A stretch of DNA of 64,000 nucleotides, from positions 829,641 through 893,640 of the forward strand of contig CAUQTV010000001.1 in NCBI GenBank assembly GCA_963521185.1. The letters are read 5' to 3'. Under the pieces are notes generated by a model. That model saw only the letters and a program-made list of their open reading frames with translations. It was not told the origin of the DNA and searched no databases. Below are positions 52,273 through 61,839 of this stretch, in pieces (the stretch's first letter is position 1; each line of letters opens with the position of its first letter). Source of the stretch: Enterobacter_D sp963521185. GTDB taxonomy: Bacteria > Pseudomonadota > Gammaproteobacteria > Enterobacterales > Enterobacteriaceae. Made by a program: the position numbers and the translations under genes.

Positions 52273-53721
52273 TCAGGCGCTTTTCAGCCAGGGTGCGGTT
52301 AACTCGCTCCAGCATGGGTTATTCAGTGTCATGTCCATATCGCGGGCAAAAATGGCAAAACCGTCATAGCCGTGGTACGGGCCTGAGTAGTCCCAGGAGT
52401 GCATCTGGCGAAACGGTACCCCCATCTTTTGGAAGATGTATTTCTCTTTGATTCCCGACCCCACCAGGTCCGGCTTGAGTGCCTTAACAAACGCCTCCAG
52501 CTCGTAGCTGCTGGCGTCGTCAAACAGCAGCGTCCCTTCTTTTAAATCAGGTAAGGTTCGGTCGTAATCATCGTTGTGACCGAATTCATAGCCTGCGGCG
52601 ATGATCTCCATACCCAGGTCTTCATACGCGCCAATGACGTGGCGAGGACGAAGTCCCCCCATATACAGCAGCACTTTTCGGCCTTCGAGACGCGGGCGAT
52701 ATTTGGCGATTATGGCGTCGTTTTGCGCCTGATATTTCGCGATCACCGCTTCGGCATTAGCCTTAATGACGTCGTCGAATTGCTCGGCGATTTTGCGCAG
52801 TGACTCCGCCACTTTGGTGGGGCCAAAAAAGTTGTATTCCATCCAGGGAATGCCGTGTTTCTCTTCCATGTGGCGTGAGATGTAGTTCATCGAGCGGTAG
52901 CAGTGCACCAGATTGAGTTTGACGAACGGCGTGTTCTCCATTTCAACCAGCGTGCCGTCACCCGACCACTGCGCCACGACGCGCAGGCCCATCTCTTCGA
53001 GCAAAATACGCGAGGCCCAGGCATCACCGCCGATGTTATAGTCGCCGATAATAGCCACGTCATAGGGTGTCGATACGAACGGCTTGCCCTCGCGGTTATC
53101 CAGCACCCAGTCACGGATCACATCGTTCGCAATGTGATGCCCCAGCGATTGTGATACGCCGCGAAAGCCTTCACATCGCACCGGCACAACCGGTTTGTTG
53201 AGCGCTTTGCGACTGGCGTTAGCCACCGCCTCAATATCGTCACCAATAAGACCAACAGGACACTCCGACTGAATAGAAATCCCTTTGGTCAGCGGGAATA
53301 ACGTCTCCAGCTCTTCGATCAATTTGGTCAGCTTTTTATCGCCACCAAAGACGATATCTTTTTCCTGAAAATCAGAGGTGAAGTTCAGGGTAGCGAAGTT
53401 ATCCACGCCGCTTAAGCCGGTGGAGTAATTGCGTCGCCCGGCACGAGAATATTGCCCACAACCAATCGGGCCGTGGGAGATATGCGCCATATCTTTAATC
53501 GGGCCGAATACCACCCCTTTTGAACCCGCATAAGCGCAGCCACGTACCGTCATCACACCCGGCTGTGATTTACGGTTTGACACCAGACATTTCCCCACGC
53601 TCTCCATTGCCGGGTCGGTCACCATCATGTGTTTTTTGCGCTCTTTTCGCGTTTTTTCCGGGAAGATCTCCAGCACTTCCTGAATTAATGCTTCATTGCG
53701 TTCGCCTGTTAAATTGCTCAT
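52273..53721 (-). CDS. nifD: NifD, nitrogenase MoFe protein alpha chain
   Basis: 482 residues. Binds FeMo-co through a Cys and a His near the C-terminal half (MHSWDYSGPYHGYDGFAIF) and part of the P-cluster (RGCAYAGSKG, SHGPIGCGQYSR). The His in RGVSQSLGHHIANDV, important for substrate reduction, is intact. Thirteen bases after nifH. No sign of an excision element. Confidence 0.98.
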   Translation of the reverse strand: MSNLTGERNEALIQEVLEIFPEKTRKERKKHMMVTDPAMESVGKCLVSNRKSQPGVMTVRGCAYAGSKGVVFGPIKDMAHISHGPIGCGQYSRAGRRNYSTGLSGVDNFATLNFTSDFQEKDIVFGGDKKLTKLIEELETLFPLTKGISIQSECPVGLIGDDIEAVANASRKALNKPVVPVRCEGFRGVSQSLGHHIANDVIRDWVLDNREGKPFVSTPYDVAIIGDYNIGGDAWASRILLEEMGLRVVAQWSGDGTLVEMENTPFVKLNLVHCYRSMNYISRHMEEKHGIPWMEYNFFGPTKVAESLRKIAEQFDDVIKANAEAVIAKYQAQNDAIIAKYRPRLEGRKVLLYMGGLRPRHVIGAYEDLGMEIIAAGYEFGHNDDYDRTLPDLKEGTLLFDDASSYELEAFVKALKPDLVGSGIKEKYIFQKMGVPFRQMHSWDYSGPYHGYDGFAIFARDMDMTLNNPCWSELTAPWLKSA

Positions 53722-53734
53722 TCCGGTTGTCCTG

Positions 53735-54616
53735 TCAGGCCGCGTTTTCTTCGGCGGCGGTTTTCCCGATGATGCTGGTGTCTTCGGCGTCCATGATGCC
53801 GAATTCCATTAGCAGCGCTTCCAGTTCATCCATGGTGCACGGCGTTGGCACCACCATTTTGGTGTTGTTGACGATCTTATTAGCGAGCGTGCGGTACTGA
53901 TTGGCCTGATCACAATTCGGATCGTATTCAATAACTGTCATCCGGCGAATTTCAGCACGTTGCACAATGTTGTCGCGAGGAACAAAGTGGATCATCTGAG
54001 TACCGAGTTTTTCCGCCAGCGCGATGATCAGTTCATCTTCACGGTCGGTCTGCCGCGAGTTGCAGATCAGGCCGCCGAGTCGAACCTTGCCGGATTTGGC
54101 ATATTTAACGATGCCTTTGGAAATGTTGTTGGCGGCATACATCGCCATCATTTCACCGGAACAGACGATGTAGATTTCCTGCGCTTTATTTTCACGGATA
54201 GGCATGGCGAAACCGCCGCAGACCACGTCGCCAAGGACGTCATAAAAGACGAAGTCGAGATCCGGGACGTACGCGCCCTCTTCTTCGAGGAAGTTGATGG
54301 CAGTAATGACGCCGCGACCCGCACAGCCAACGCCAGGCTCAGGGCCACCCGATTCCGCACAACGCACGTCACCGTAGCCAATTTGCAACACGTCTTCTAA
54401 TTCCAGGTCTTCAACGGACCCCACTTCAGCGGCCATCTCCATAATGGTGTTTTGTGCTTTAGCATGAAGAATAAGACGCGTGGAGTCGGCTTTCGGATCA
54501 CAGCCGACGATCATCACTTTCTTCCCCATCTCGGCCAGTGCGGCGACCAGATTCTGAGTGGTGGTCGATTTTCCGATGCCACCTTTGCCATAAATGGCAC
54601 ATTGACGCATGGTCAT
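53735..54616 (-). CDS. nifH: NifH, nitrogenase Fe protein
   Basis: 293 residues. ATP-dependent reductase of NifDK, also needed for FeMo-co maturation. Walker A GKGGIGKST at residues 10-18; the two cluster cysteines lie in GVGCAGRGV and YDVLGDVVCGGFA. The Arg after the first cysteine (CAGRG) is the DraT ADP-ribosylation site, but no draTG genes are in the window. ATG 54616 has AGGAG upstream; the frame runs on upstream through the promoter and is not coding there. Confidence 0.99.
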   Translation of the reverse strand: MTMRQCAIYGKGGIGKSTTTQNLVAALAEMGKKVMIVGCDPKADSTRLILHAKAQNTIMEMAAEVGSVEDLELEDVLQIGYGDVRCAESGGPEPGVGCAGRGVITAINFLEEEGAYVPDLDFVFYDVLGDVVCGGFAMPIRENKAQEIYIVCSGEMMAMYAANNISKGIVKYAKSGKVRLGGLICNSRQTDREDELIIALAEKLGTQMIHFVPRDNIVQRAEIRRMTVIEYDPNCDQANQYRTLANKIVNNTKMVVPTPCTMDELEALLMEFGIMDAEDTSIIGKTAAEENAA

Positions 54617-54659
54617 AATGCTTCTCCTGTTGGATTGAGTGTGCTTGCTCTCTCCACCG

Positions 54660-54676
54660 TGCAGGGAATGTACCAG
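54660..54676 (-). promoter_or_regulatory. Sigma-54 promoter of nifHDKTY(ENX)
   Basis: On the minus strand CTGGTACATTCCCTGCA, near-identical to the Klebsiella nifH promoter as I recall it, including the C-rich -15 region that makes activation strictly NifA-dependent. Predicted start near 54649. Confidence 0.92.
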
Positions 54677-54771
54677 CGGCGTCACTTTAACTAACTTGTT
54701 AATTTTTCGATGATTTTTATAGTTAACAAAGATTGACGAATGCGCACACCTGCAACAATTACCTGACCAAT

Positions 54772-54787
54772 TGTTGTAAACCGGACA
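54772..54787. promoter_or_regulatory. NifA upstream activator site 1 (nifH-proximal)
   Basis: Exact TGT-N10-ACA at -123 to -138 of the predicted nifH start. Confidence 0.88.
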
Positions 54788-54809
54788 ATTATTTTCGCAG
54801 GCGACACTT

Positions 54810-54825
54810 TGTAGGGACTTCAACA
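54810..54825. promoter_or_regulatory. NifA upstream activator site 2 (nifJ-proximal)
   Basis: Exact TGT-N10-ACA at -124 to -139 of the predicted nifJ start. Confidence 0.85.
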
Positions 54826-54922
54826 GGATGTGGGTTTTGCTGTGCTATTTCGCGCAATGCTCAGGGGCTAGTTTGCAAGCATTCACCCTGTAAGCTTCTG
54901 ATAAAAATAATGTTTATTGAAC

Positions 54923-54938
54923 TGGCACAGCCTGTGCT
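54923..54938 (+). promoter_or_regulatory. Sigma-54 promoter of nifJ
   Basis: TGGCACAGCCTGTGCT: consensus TGGCAC and GG-N10-GC spacing. Predicted start near 54949, only 27 bases before the ATG. Confidence 0.85.
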
Positions 54939-54975
54939 TCCCTTCCGCTATACACGAATCTGGAAGGAGCACAGC

Positions 54976-57900
54976 ATGTCAGCAAAAATGAAAACGATGG
55001 ATGGCAACGCCGCGGCGGCGTACATCTCATACGCCTTTACCGATGTTGCCGCGATTTACCCGATTACGCCGTCCACACCGATGGCTGAATACGTCGACGA
55101 GTGGGCCGCGCAGGGCAAGAAAAACCTGTTTGGTCAGCCGGTCAGGTTAATGGAAATGCAGTCGGAAGCAGGCGCGGCTGGGGCAGTGCATGGCGCGTTG
55201 CAGGCGGGGGCGCTGACCACGACTTACACCGCATCGCAGGGGTTACTGTTGATGATCCCGAACCTGTACAAAATCGCCGGAGAGCTGTTGCCTGCGGTAT
55301 TTCATGTTAGCGCCCGCGCACTGGCCACCAATGCGCTGAATATTTTTGGCGATCATCAGGATGTAATGGCAGTGCGGCAAACGGGCTGCGCGATGCTGGC
55401 AGAGAGCAATGTGCAGCAGGTGATGGATCTCTCGGTGGTGGCGCATCTTGTGGCCATCAAAAGCCGCATCCCGTTCATTAATTTCTTTGACGGCTTTCGT
55501 ACCTCGCATGAAATCCAGAAAATTGAGGTACTGGAATATGCCGATCTTGCTCCCCTTCTCGATCGCGCTGCTCTTAATCAGTTTCGTCGCAATGCGCTAA
55601 ATCCGGATCACCCGGTTATCCGTGGAACGGCGCAAAATCCGGATATCTATTTCCAGTCGCGCGAATCGTCTAACCGGTTTTATGACGCACTGCCGGATCA
55701 GGTGGAAAACTGCATGGCGCAGATTAGCGCCATCACCGGTCGGGACTATCACCTGTTCAATTACTATGGTGCTCAGGACGCCGAGCAGATGATTGTTGCC
55801 ATGGGATCAGTGTGCGATACGGTGCAGGAAACGGTCGATTATCTGAATGCACGTGGCGAAAAGGTGGGTGTGCTGACGGTACATCTTTACCGACCATTTT
55901 CACTGGCGCATTTTTTCAAAGACATTCCGACAAGTGTAAAACGCATTGCGGTGCTTGATCGCACCAAAGAGCCTGGCGCACGTGTAGAGCCACTGTGCCT
56001 GGACGTGAAAAACGCCTGGTATCACCACACCGATGCGCCGCTGATCGTGGGCGGCCGCTATGGCCTGGGCGGTAAGGATGTACAACCTGCGCACATTGTT
56101 GCGGTATTCGATAACCTCAAACAGCCGTTGCCTAAAGACGGTTTTACCGTCGGAATAGATGACGACGTCACGCATACGTCGTTACCGATGCCTGATCATG
56201 ACATCGCCCTCGACAGCACCGGGATCACCGCCTGCCGCTTCTGGGGACTGGGTTCTGACGGTACAGTCAGCGCCAATAAGAGCGCGATCAAGATTATCGG
56301 CGATAAGACGTCACTCTATGCGCAGGCTTATTTTGCCTATGACTCGAAAAAATCCGGGGGCGTCACCGTCTCGCATCTGCGTTTTGGTGACCGGACTATC
56401 ACGTCACCCTATCTCGTTCACCAGGCGGATTTCATTGCCTGCTCCCAGCAGTCTTATATTGATAAATACGATCTGCTGGACGGTATAAAACCCGGTGGCA
56501 CTTTTTTGCTTAACTGTCGCTGGAATGCCCAAGCGCTGGAAACACACCTGCCAGCGGCCATCAAGCGCAAAATTGCGCAAAACGACATACGGTTTTACAC
56601 CCTTAACGCCGTGGATATCGCCCGTGGTCTTGGGCTGGGCGGCCGCTTCAATATGCTGATGCAGGCCGCGTTTTTTAAACTCTCTGCGATCATTTCCGCT
56701 GAAGACGCTTCACGCTACCTCAAGCAGGCGGCTGAAAAATCCTATGCGAGTAAAGGACAGAATATTGTCGAGATGAACTGTATGGCGATCGATCAGGGCA
56801 TGGCGGCGTTGCAAGAAGTGACAATCCCTCCTCACTGGGCGACGGCACAAGAATATGCAGGATCACGGCTGCCGATGATGCCGGATTTTATCCGCGATAT
56901 TCTGCATCCAATGAACAGCCAGCAGGGAGACCTGCTGCCGGTCAGCGCCTTTTTGGGCAAAGAGGACGGCACCTTTCCTACCGGCACCGCCGCGTGGGAG
57001 AAGCGTGGCATCGCACTGAATGTCCCGGTCTGGCAACCGGAAGGCTGCACGCAATGCAATCAGTGCGCCTTTGTTTGCCCTCATGCGGCGATCCGTCCGG
57101 CGCTTTTGACGTCGGATGAACGCGAAGCCGCCCCGACCTCGCTGTTGAGCAAGCAAGCGGTCGGTGCGCAACAGTATGCCTATCATCTCGCCATCTCGCC
57201 GCTCGACTGCTCCGGATGCGGAAACTGTGTGGATATCTGCCCTTCTCGCGGCAAAGCGTTAGCCATGCAACCGCTGGAAAGCCAGCTTGCGATGTCAACG
57301 GTATGGGATCACGCTCTCGGACTTGCAGAAAAGGACAATCCGTTTAAAAAGACCACAGTCAAAGGTAGCCAGTTTGAAACGCCGCTGCTGGAGTTTTCCG
57401 GGGCGTGCGCGGGCTGCGGTGAAACGCCCTACGCTCGCCTGATTACGCAACTGTTTGGTGATCGGATGATGATCGCCAACGCCACCGGTTGTTCATCCAT
57501 TTGGGGGGCGAGCGCGCCGTCGATCCCCTGGACCACCAACCATAAAGGTCACGGCCCGGCCTGGGCGAATTCACTGTTTGAAGACAACGCCGAGTTTGGT
57601 CTCGGCATGATGCTGGGCGGGCGCGCCATTCGTGAGCAACTCACCGGCGCAATGAATGAGGCACTGCAATTGCCGCTCAGCGGCGAAATGCGAACTGCGC
57701 TGGAAGACTGGCTGGCCCACAAAGAGAGCGCTGAGGGTACCCGCGACTACGCCGACACGCTGAGCGCATTGCTGTTACGTGAAAAAGGCGAACATCCGTT
57801 GTTAAACGAGATCTTCGAAAATCGCGACTATCTTGTCCGACGCTCACAGTGGATCTTTGGCGGTGACGGCTGGGCCTACGACATTGGTTTTGGCGGGCTG

Positions 57901-58488
57901 GATCACGTACTGGCTTCCGGGGAAGACGTCAATGTGCTGGTATTCGACACAGAAGTGTATTCCAACACCGGCGGTCAGTCGTCAAAATCCACTCCGGTTG
58001 CCGCCGTTGCGAAATTTGCCGCTGACGGTAAACGTACGCGCAAAAAAGATTTGGGCGTGATAGCAATGAGTTATGGTCACGTTTATGTCGCCCAGGTGGC
58101 CATGGGCGCAGATAAAGATCAGACGCTGCGTGCCCTGGCTGAAGCCGAAGCCTGGCCGGGACCCTCGCTGGTGATTGCCTACGCTGCCTGTATCAACCAC
58201 GGTATAAAAGCCGGAATGGGATGCAGCCAGCGGGAAGCCAAAAACGCGGTGGAAGCGGGCTACTGGCACCTCTGGCGTTACAATCCGCAGCGCCACGCAG
58301 AGGGCAAAAACGGCTTTGTGCTTGACTCGGAGGAGCCAGAAGAGAACTTCCAGGATTTTTTAATGGGCGAGGTGCGCTATGCCGCGCTGAAACGTTCGCA
58401 TCCGTCCATCTCGGGCGCACTGTTTGAACAAACGGAGCGCGATGCGAAAGCGCGTTTCGCGCACTATCAGCAGTTAGCCGGTAAGTAG
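54976..58488 (+). CDS. nifJ: NifJ, pyruvate:flavodoxin oxidoreductase
   Basis: 1170 residues. Oxidises pyruvate with CoA to acetyl-CoA and CO2 and passes electrons to NifF. Order: pyrimidine-binding domain I (YPITPSTPMAEYVDEWA), domains II-IV, ferredoxin-like domain with two [4Fe-4S] motifs (CTQCNQCAFVCPH and CSGCGNCVDICPSRGK), then the TPP domain with a further cluster cysteine set (GACAGCGETPYARL) and GDGWAYDIGFGGLDHV. ATG 54976 has GGAAGGAG upstream; the frame is open back to 54733, but that stretch holds the promoter and NifA sites. Confidence 0.98.
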   Translation: MSAKMKTMDGNAAAAYISYAFTDVAAIYPITPSTPMAEYVDEWAAQGKKNLFGQPVRLMEMQSEAGAAGAVHGALQAGALTTTYTASQGLLLMIPNLYKIAGELLPAVFHVSARALATNALNIFGDHQDVMAVRQTGCAMLAESNVQQVMDLSVVAHLVAIKSRIPFINFFDGFRTSHEIQKIEVLEYADLAPLLDRAALNQFRRNALNPDHPVIRGTAQNPDIYFQSRESSNRFYDALPDQVENCMAQISAITGRDYHLFNYYGAQDAEQMIVAMGSVCDTVQETVDYLNARGEKVGVLTVHLYRPFSLAHFFKDIPTSVKRIAVLDRTKEPGARVEPLCLDVKNAWYHHTDAPLIVGGRYGLGGKDVQPAHIVAVFDNLKQPLPKDGFTVGIDDDVTHTSLPMPDHDIALDSTGITACRFWGLGSDGTVSANKSAIKIIGDKTSLYAQAYFAYDSKKSGGVTVSHLRFGDRTITSPYLVHQADFIACSQQSYIDKYDLLDGIKPGGTFLLNCRWNAQALETHLPAAIKRKIAQNDIRFYTLNAVDIARGLGLGGRFNMLMQAAFFKLSAIISAEDASRYLKQAAEKSYASKGQNIVEMNCMAIDQGMAALQEVTIPPHWATAQEYAGSRLPMMPDFIRDILHPMNSQQGDLLPVSAFLGKEDGTFPTGTAAWEKRGIALNVPVWQPEGCTQCNQCAFVCPHAAIRPALLTSDEREAAPTSLLSKQAVGAQQYAYHLAISPLDCSGCGNCVDICPSRGKALAMQPLESQLAMSTVWDHALGLAEKDNPFKKTTVKGSQFETPLLEFSGACAGCGETPYARLITQLFGDRMMIANATGCSSIWGASAPSIPWTTNHKGHGPAWANSLFEDNAEFGLGMMLGGRAIREQLTGAMNEALQLPLSGEMRTALEDWLAHKESAEGTRDYADTLSALLLREKGEHPLLNEIFENRDYLVRRSQWIFGGDGWAYDIGFGGLDHVLASGEDVNVLVFDTEVYSNTGGQSSKSTPVAAVAKFAADGKRTRKKDLGVIAMSYGHVYVAQVAMGADKDQTLRALAEAEAWPGPSLVIAYAACINHGIKAGMGCSQREAKNAVEAGYWHLWRYNPQRHAEGKNGFVLDSEEPEENFQDFLMGEVRYAALKRSHPSISGALFEQTERDAKARFAHYQQLAGK

Positions 58489-58497
58489 ATCATGATC

Positions 58498-58527
58498 AAT
58501 GGCCGCGATTGAGCGGCTATTGTTTGT
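58498..58527 (+). terminator. Terminator of nifJ
   Basis: AATGGCCGC (58498-58506) / GCGGCTATT (58513-58521), one G-U pair, 6-nt loop, then TGTTTGTATT. Confidence 0.78.
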
Positions 58528-58794
58528 ATTACCTCATGGCGTGTCTGCGCACCGTGCTTTTGCAGTCAGTTCATCAGCGTCGTTATGACAGTTTTCGATG
58601 TTAATAATTTTCGCTGTAGATATGCCATTATGGCTCCGCCTCCGGTTTTTTTGCTTTTTATTTACCTTAAGGTAAACATTGCTGCGCTGGATATTAGCGC
58701 CACTTTTTTAATTTATCATTTCACTAACAGAATTAATAACCCGCCATTGTAGTGTGACTAAAAAAATATTTCTTACAGCTACTATCCGTTGTAA

Positions 58795-58821
58795 TAATGT
58801 TAGTGGAAAATAGGCCGGACA
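58795..58821 (+). promoter_or_regulatory. Possible sigma-28 promoter of the Aer-like gene
   Basis: TAAT-N15-GCCGGACA against TAAA-N15-GCCGATAA: 3 of 4 and 5 of 8 matches with exact spacing, about 100 bp before the gene. The rest of the AT-rich 429-bp gap (58489-58917) holds no gene I can support. Confidence 0.5.
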
Positions 58822-58917
58822 TTACAAAAAACATTCTGCTCTGTAAAACGAACAACCAAGATTGCAGACAGCATCCTTTCAGGGATTATCGCAAGACACT
58901 TCATTGTGGGGTTATTC

Positions 58918-60456
58918 ATGAAGCGTAACACTTCTGTTACACAAAAAGAGTATTTGCTGAAAGCAGGTACGACGCTGATGTCGACCACGAATACGCAAAG
59001 CCATATTTCTTACGCCAACTCCGCGTTTATTGATGCCAGCGGATATGACGAAGGCGCGCTCATGGGCGAGCCGCATAATATTATTCGCCACCCCGATATG
59101 CCCCCTGCGGCGTTTGCCGACATGTGGTTCACTATCCAGCAGGGCGACAGCTGGACAGGGCTGGTGAAGAACCGCCGACTGGACGGGGATCACTACTGGG
59201 TACGTGCCAACGTGACGCCGGTTTACCACCAGGATCAGCTTTCTGGCTACATCTCCGTGCGTAATATACCCCTGCGTGAAGAAATTGACGGTGCGGAAAA
59301 ACTTTACGCGCAGGTAAATGAAAATAAAATAAAAGGTCACCGATTTTATAAAGGATTGTTAGTTCGCCGGGGTGTTTTTTCATTCCTCTCCGCATTTCAG
59401 TGGATGAGCGTTTCCCGGCGAATTAATCTCGGACTTTTTATTAGCGCGCTATTGATTCTGGCGCTGCAATTTGTTGCATTGCCGCTGGCAATAAAAATGG
59501 GCGGCACGCTGATTGCTTTTTTATTGCTCGCTTTTTTTATGCATCAACAAATTTCCCGCCCCTTAAAAATGACCTTAACGCAAATGCAGAAAGTAGTCTC
59601 TGGTCGAAAAGCAGACTATTTCCAGTTTAATCGCGTGGATGAAATCGGCCTGATGCTGCGTATGGTCAACCAGTCCGGTCTGAACCTGAACTCACTGGTG
59701 GGTGATGTGAACACGCAATTAAGCGGTATTCGTAAAATCAGCCAGCGCATTGCTGAAGAGGGCGAATCCCTGCAAACCCGCACGGAAGAAACGTCGGCGG
59801 ATTTGCACCAGACCGCAGCAGCAGTTGAAGAGATCGCCAGCGCCGTCAAACAAACCGCCGAAACGGCGTCAGAAGCGATGACCCGCGCCGATGAAACCAG
59901 CACCAATGCCATGAACAGCGGCAATATCATGAAACAGACCATCTCAATGATGCAGTCTATTTCCCGTGATAACGGTCAGATCGTCGACATCATCGGCGTA
60001 ATCGACAGCATTGCGTTTCAGACCAACATTCTGGCGCTGAACGCGGCGGTGGAAGCGGCACGCGCCGGTGAATCCGGTCGTGGCTTCGCGGTGGTGGCTG
60101 CGGAAGTGCGTAACCTGGCGCAGCACTCTGCCTCGGCGGCAAAAGAGATCAAAACGTTGATCGAGAAAAATGTCGCCAACGTCAGCAACGGCGTGGTGAT
60201 GGTCGAGAGTACCGAATCACATCTGACGGCGATGATCGACAACGTGCTGCAAATGTCGACGATGATCAAAGAGATCGGTACCGCGACAAACGAACAGACG
60301 CTGGCGTTGCAGCTGATCAACGAATCGGTCTCGCGCATCGGCGTGATGACGCACAACAACAACGAAATGGTCGAACTGGTGACAGACGCGGCCTGCGATC
60401 TCTCCGCTCGTGCTGCCCGTTTACAACGTGCTGTGCAGGTATTCGGCGCAAACTGA
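58918..60456 (+). CDS. Aer-like PAS-containing chemoreceptor (energy/aerotaxis)
   Basis: 512 residues organised like E. coli Aer: cytosolic PAS domain at about 10-120 (FIDASGYDEGALMGEPHNII, HPDMPPAAFADMW, which is the FAD-PAS pattern), a hydrophobic anchor at about 170-210, HAMP-like linker, and signalling domain with tip FQTNILALNAAVEAARAG. It probably senses redox or oxygen through FAD. It lacks a CheR-binding pentapeptide (ends VFGAN), as Aer does. ATG 58918 is chosen over GTG 58906. Directly downstream of nifJ but behind a terminator. It may be a second Aer; hence no symbol. Confidence 0.9.
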   Translation: MKRNTSVTQKEYLLKAGTTLMSTTNTQSHISYANSAFIDASGYDEGALMGEPHNIIRHPDMPPAAFADMWFTIQQGDSWTGLVKNRRLDGDHYWVRANVTPVYHQDQLSGYISVRNIPLREEIDGAEKLYAQVNENKIKGHRFYKGLLVRRGVFSFLSAFQWMSVSRRINLGLFISALLILALQFVALPLAIKMGGTLIAFLLLAFFMHQQISRPLKMTLTQMQKVVSGRKADYFQFNRVDEIGLMLRMVNQSGLNLNSLVGDVNTQLSGIRKISQRIAEEGESLQTRTEETSADLHQTAAAVEEIASAVKQTAETASEAMTRADETSTNAMNSGNIMKQTISMMQSISRDNGQIVDIIGVIDSIAFQTNILALNAAVEAARAGESGRGFAVVAAEVRNLAQHSASAAKEIKTLIEKNVANVSNGVVMVESTESHLTAMIDNVLQMSTMIKEIGTATNEQTLALQLINESVSRIGVMTHNNNEMVELVTDAACDLSARAARLQRAVQVFGAN

Positions 60457-60535
60457 CGCACTCAGACGCCCTCAAATGATACCGTGCTATAGTCATTGAC
60501 GGTTTTTCACGTTAACACTGGCAGGGTGTACGGGC

Positions 60536-61651
60536 ATGATGTTTCGACGAAAAGTATTTCTCGCGTCCCTTTTGTTAAGTGCCTGCTTCGGCATAGCCCG
60601 ACAGGCACTCGCCGCTTACTCGCCACCCGTGGGATTTACGCTCCCCGTTACCTCACCCACTTCAGACAACACCTTCACCTGCCCCGCAACGCCGCCCTCC
60701 TTCACCGACGCGCTGGTGTTTCGCAGTAAATATGAGGGTTCGAACGGCGCACGTGCCACGCTTAACCACGAGGCAGAACGCGCTTATCGCACCGGGACGA
60801 AAAACGTTAACGAGACCGAACGGCTGGTCAACAAGCTGGTGACGCGCTATGCGGAAAAAGGCGATGTTCTGGCGGCTGATTGCGCGGTACGCACGTTACA
60901 GGCCTGGGCGGCGGCAGATGCGCTGACCTCAACCCGGACCAATCACACAGGAAAATCCGTGCGCAAATGGGCGCTGGCGAGCTTCTCTTCCGCCTGGCTG
61001 CAACTGAAGTTTTCACCCGCGCAGCCGTTGAAAAACCATGCGCAGGCGGCGACACAGATCGAGCGCTGGCTAAGTCGACTCGGCACCCTGACGATGGACG
61101 ACTGGAATCACCTGCCGCTTGCTAAAGTCAATAATCACAGCTACTGGGCGGCATGGGCGCTGATGGCCACCGCCGTGGTGACCGAACGCGGGGATCTCTT
61201 TGAGCGTGCTGTCGCCGTCATGCGCACCGGCTTACACCAGGTCGATGAAAACGGTTTTCTACCCAACGAACTGAAGCGCAAACAGCGCGCGCTGGCCTAT
61301 CATAACTACGCCTTGCAACCGCTGGTGATGCTGGTGGTGTTCGCTCGCGAAAATCACGTGGTGCTCACCGACGCCGAAAACGCGGCGCTGACCCGTCTGG
61401 CGCAACGGGTGATAGAAGGCATTGAGGATCCATCGGCCTTTAACCGGGCGGCAGGCGCGATTCAGGACCGGCAGTTTTTGGACAGTCCCACCAATCTGGC
61501 CTGGCTGGAGGGCTGGTGTACGCGTTATACCTGCTCGCCTGCGCTGCTAAAAAAACGCGACAATCTGCGCCCGCTCACCAACTACCGCCTCGGCGGCGAT
61601 CTCACCCGGCTGCTGGGTAGCCAAAAACTCGCTCCCCTGGAGAGTCCATAA
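60536..61651 (+). CDS. Alginate lyase family protein (PL5/AlgL-like)
   Basis: 371 residues. Exported protein of the poly(beta-D-mannuronate) lyase family; the catalytic-region motif VNNHSYWAAWALM carries the Asn-His pair, and a second set YHNYALQPLVML follows. The N-terminus has both a lipobox-like LSAC (Cys17) and a signal peptidase I site (ALA-A, about residue 26), so sorting is ambiguous. No alg biosynthesis genes are nearby, so it is probably degradative or acts on another uronate polymer. Confidence 0.88.
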   Translation: MMFRRKVFLASLLLSACFGIARQALAAYSPPVGFTLPVTSPTSDNTFTCPATPPSFTDALVFRSKYEGSNGARATLNHEAERAYRTGTKNVNETERLVNKLVTRYAEKGDVLAADCAVRTLQAWAAADALTSTRTNHTGKSVRKWALASFSSAWLQLKFSPAQPLKNHAQAATQIERWLSRLGTLTMDDWNHLPLAKVNNHSYWAAWALMATAVVTERGDLFERAVAVMRTGLHQVDENGFLPNELKRKQRALAYHNYALQPLVMLVVFARENHVVLTDAENAALTRLAQRVIEGIEDPSAFNRAAGAIQDRQFLDSPTNLAWLEGWCTRYTCSPALLKKRDNLRPLTNYRLGGDLTRLLGSQKLAPLESP

Positions 61652-61839
61652 CGGAGTGTTCTGAATCTCGGCGCAAACATTGATATTTCCGTTGAGATGT
61701 CCGAACATCAAAGTTGCAGCGTATTTTTTGTGCATGCTTGGCATGACTGAAAAGACGCTGCAACGCTATGGGATTACGCTTTGCCCGGCAGACAATGCGG
61801 GCTGGTCCTTGAAACTCGATACAGGATTAAGGAGTAAGC

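Noticed and set aside
54617..54823. In-frame upstream extension of nifH
   Set aside because: It covers the nifH promoter and a NifA site; the known start MTMRQCAIYGKGG is at 54616.
54733..54975. In-frame N-terminal extension of nifJ of 81 residues
   Set aside because: It runs through the NifA sites and the sigma-54 promoter; the predicted transcript starts after it, and ATG 54976 has a strong ribosome site and matches the family start.
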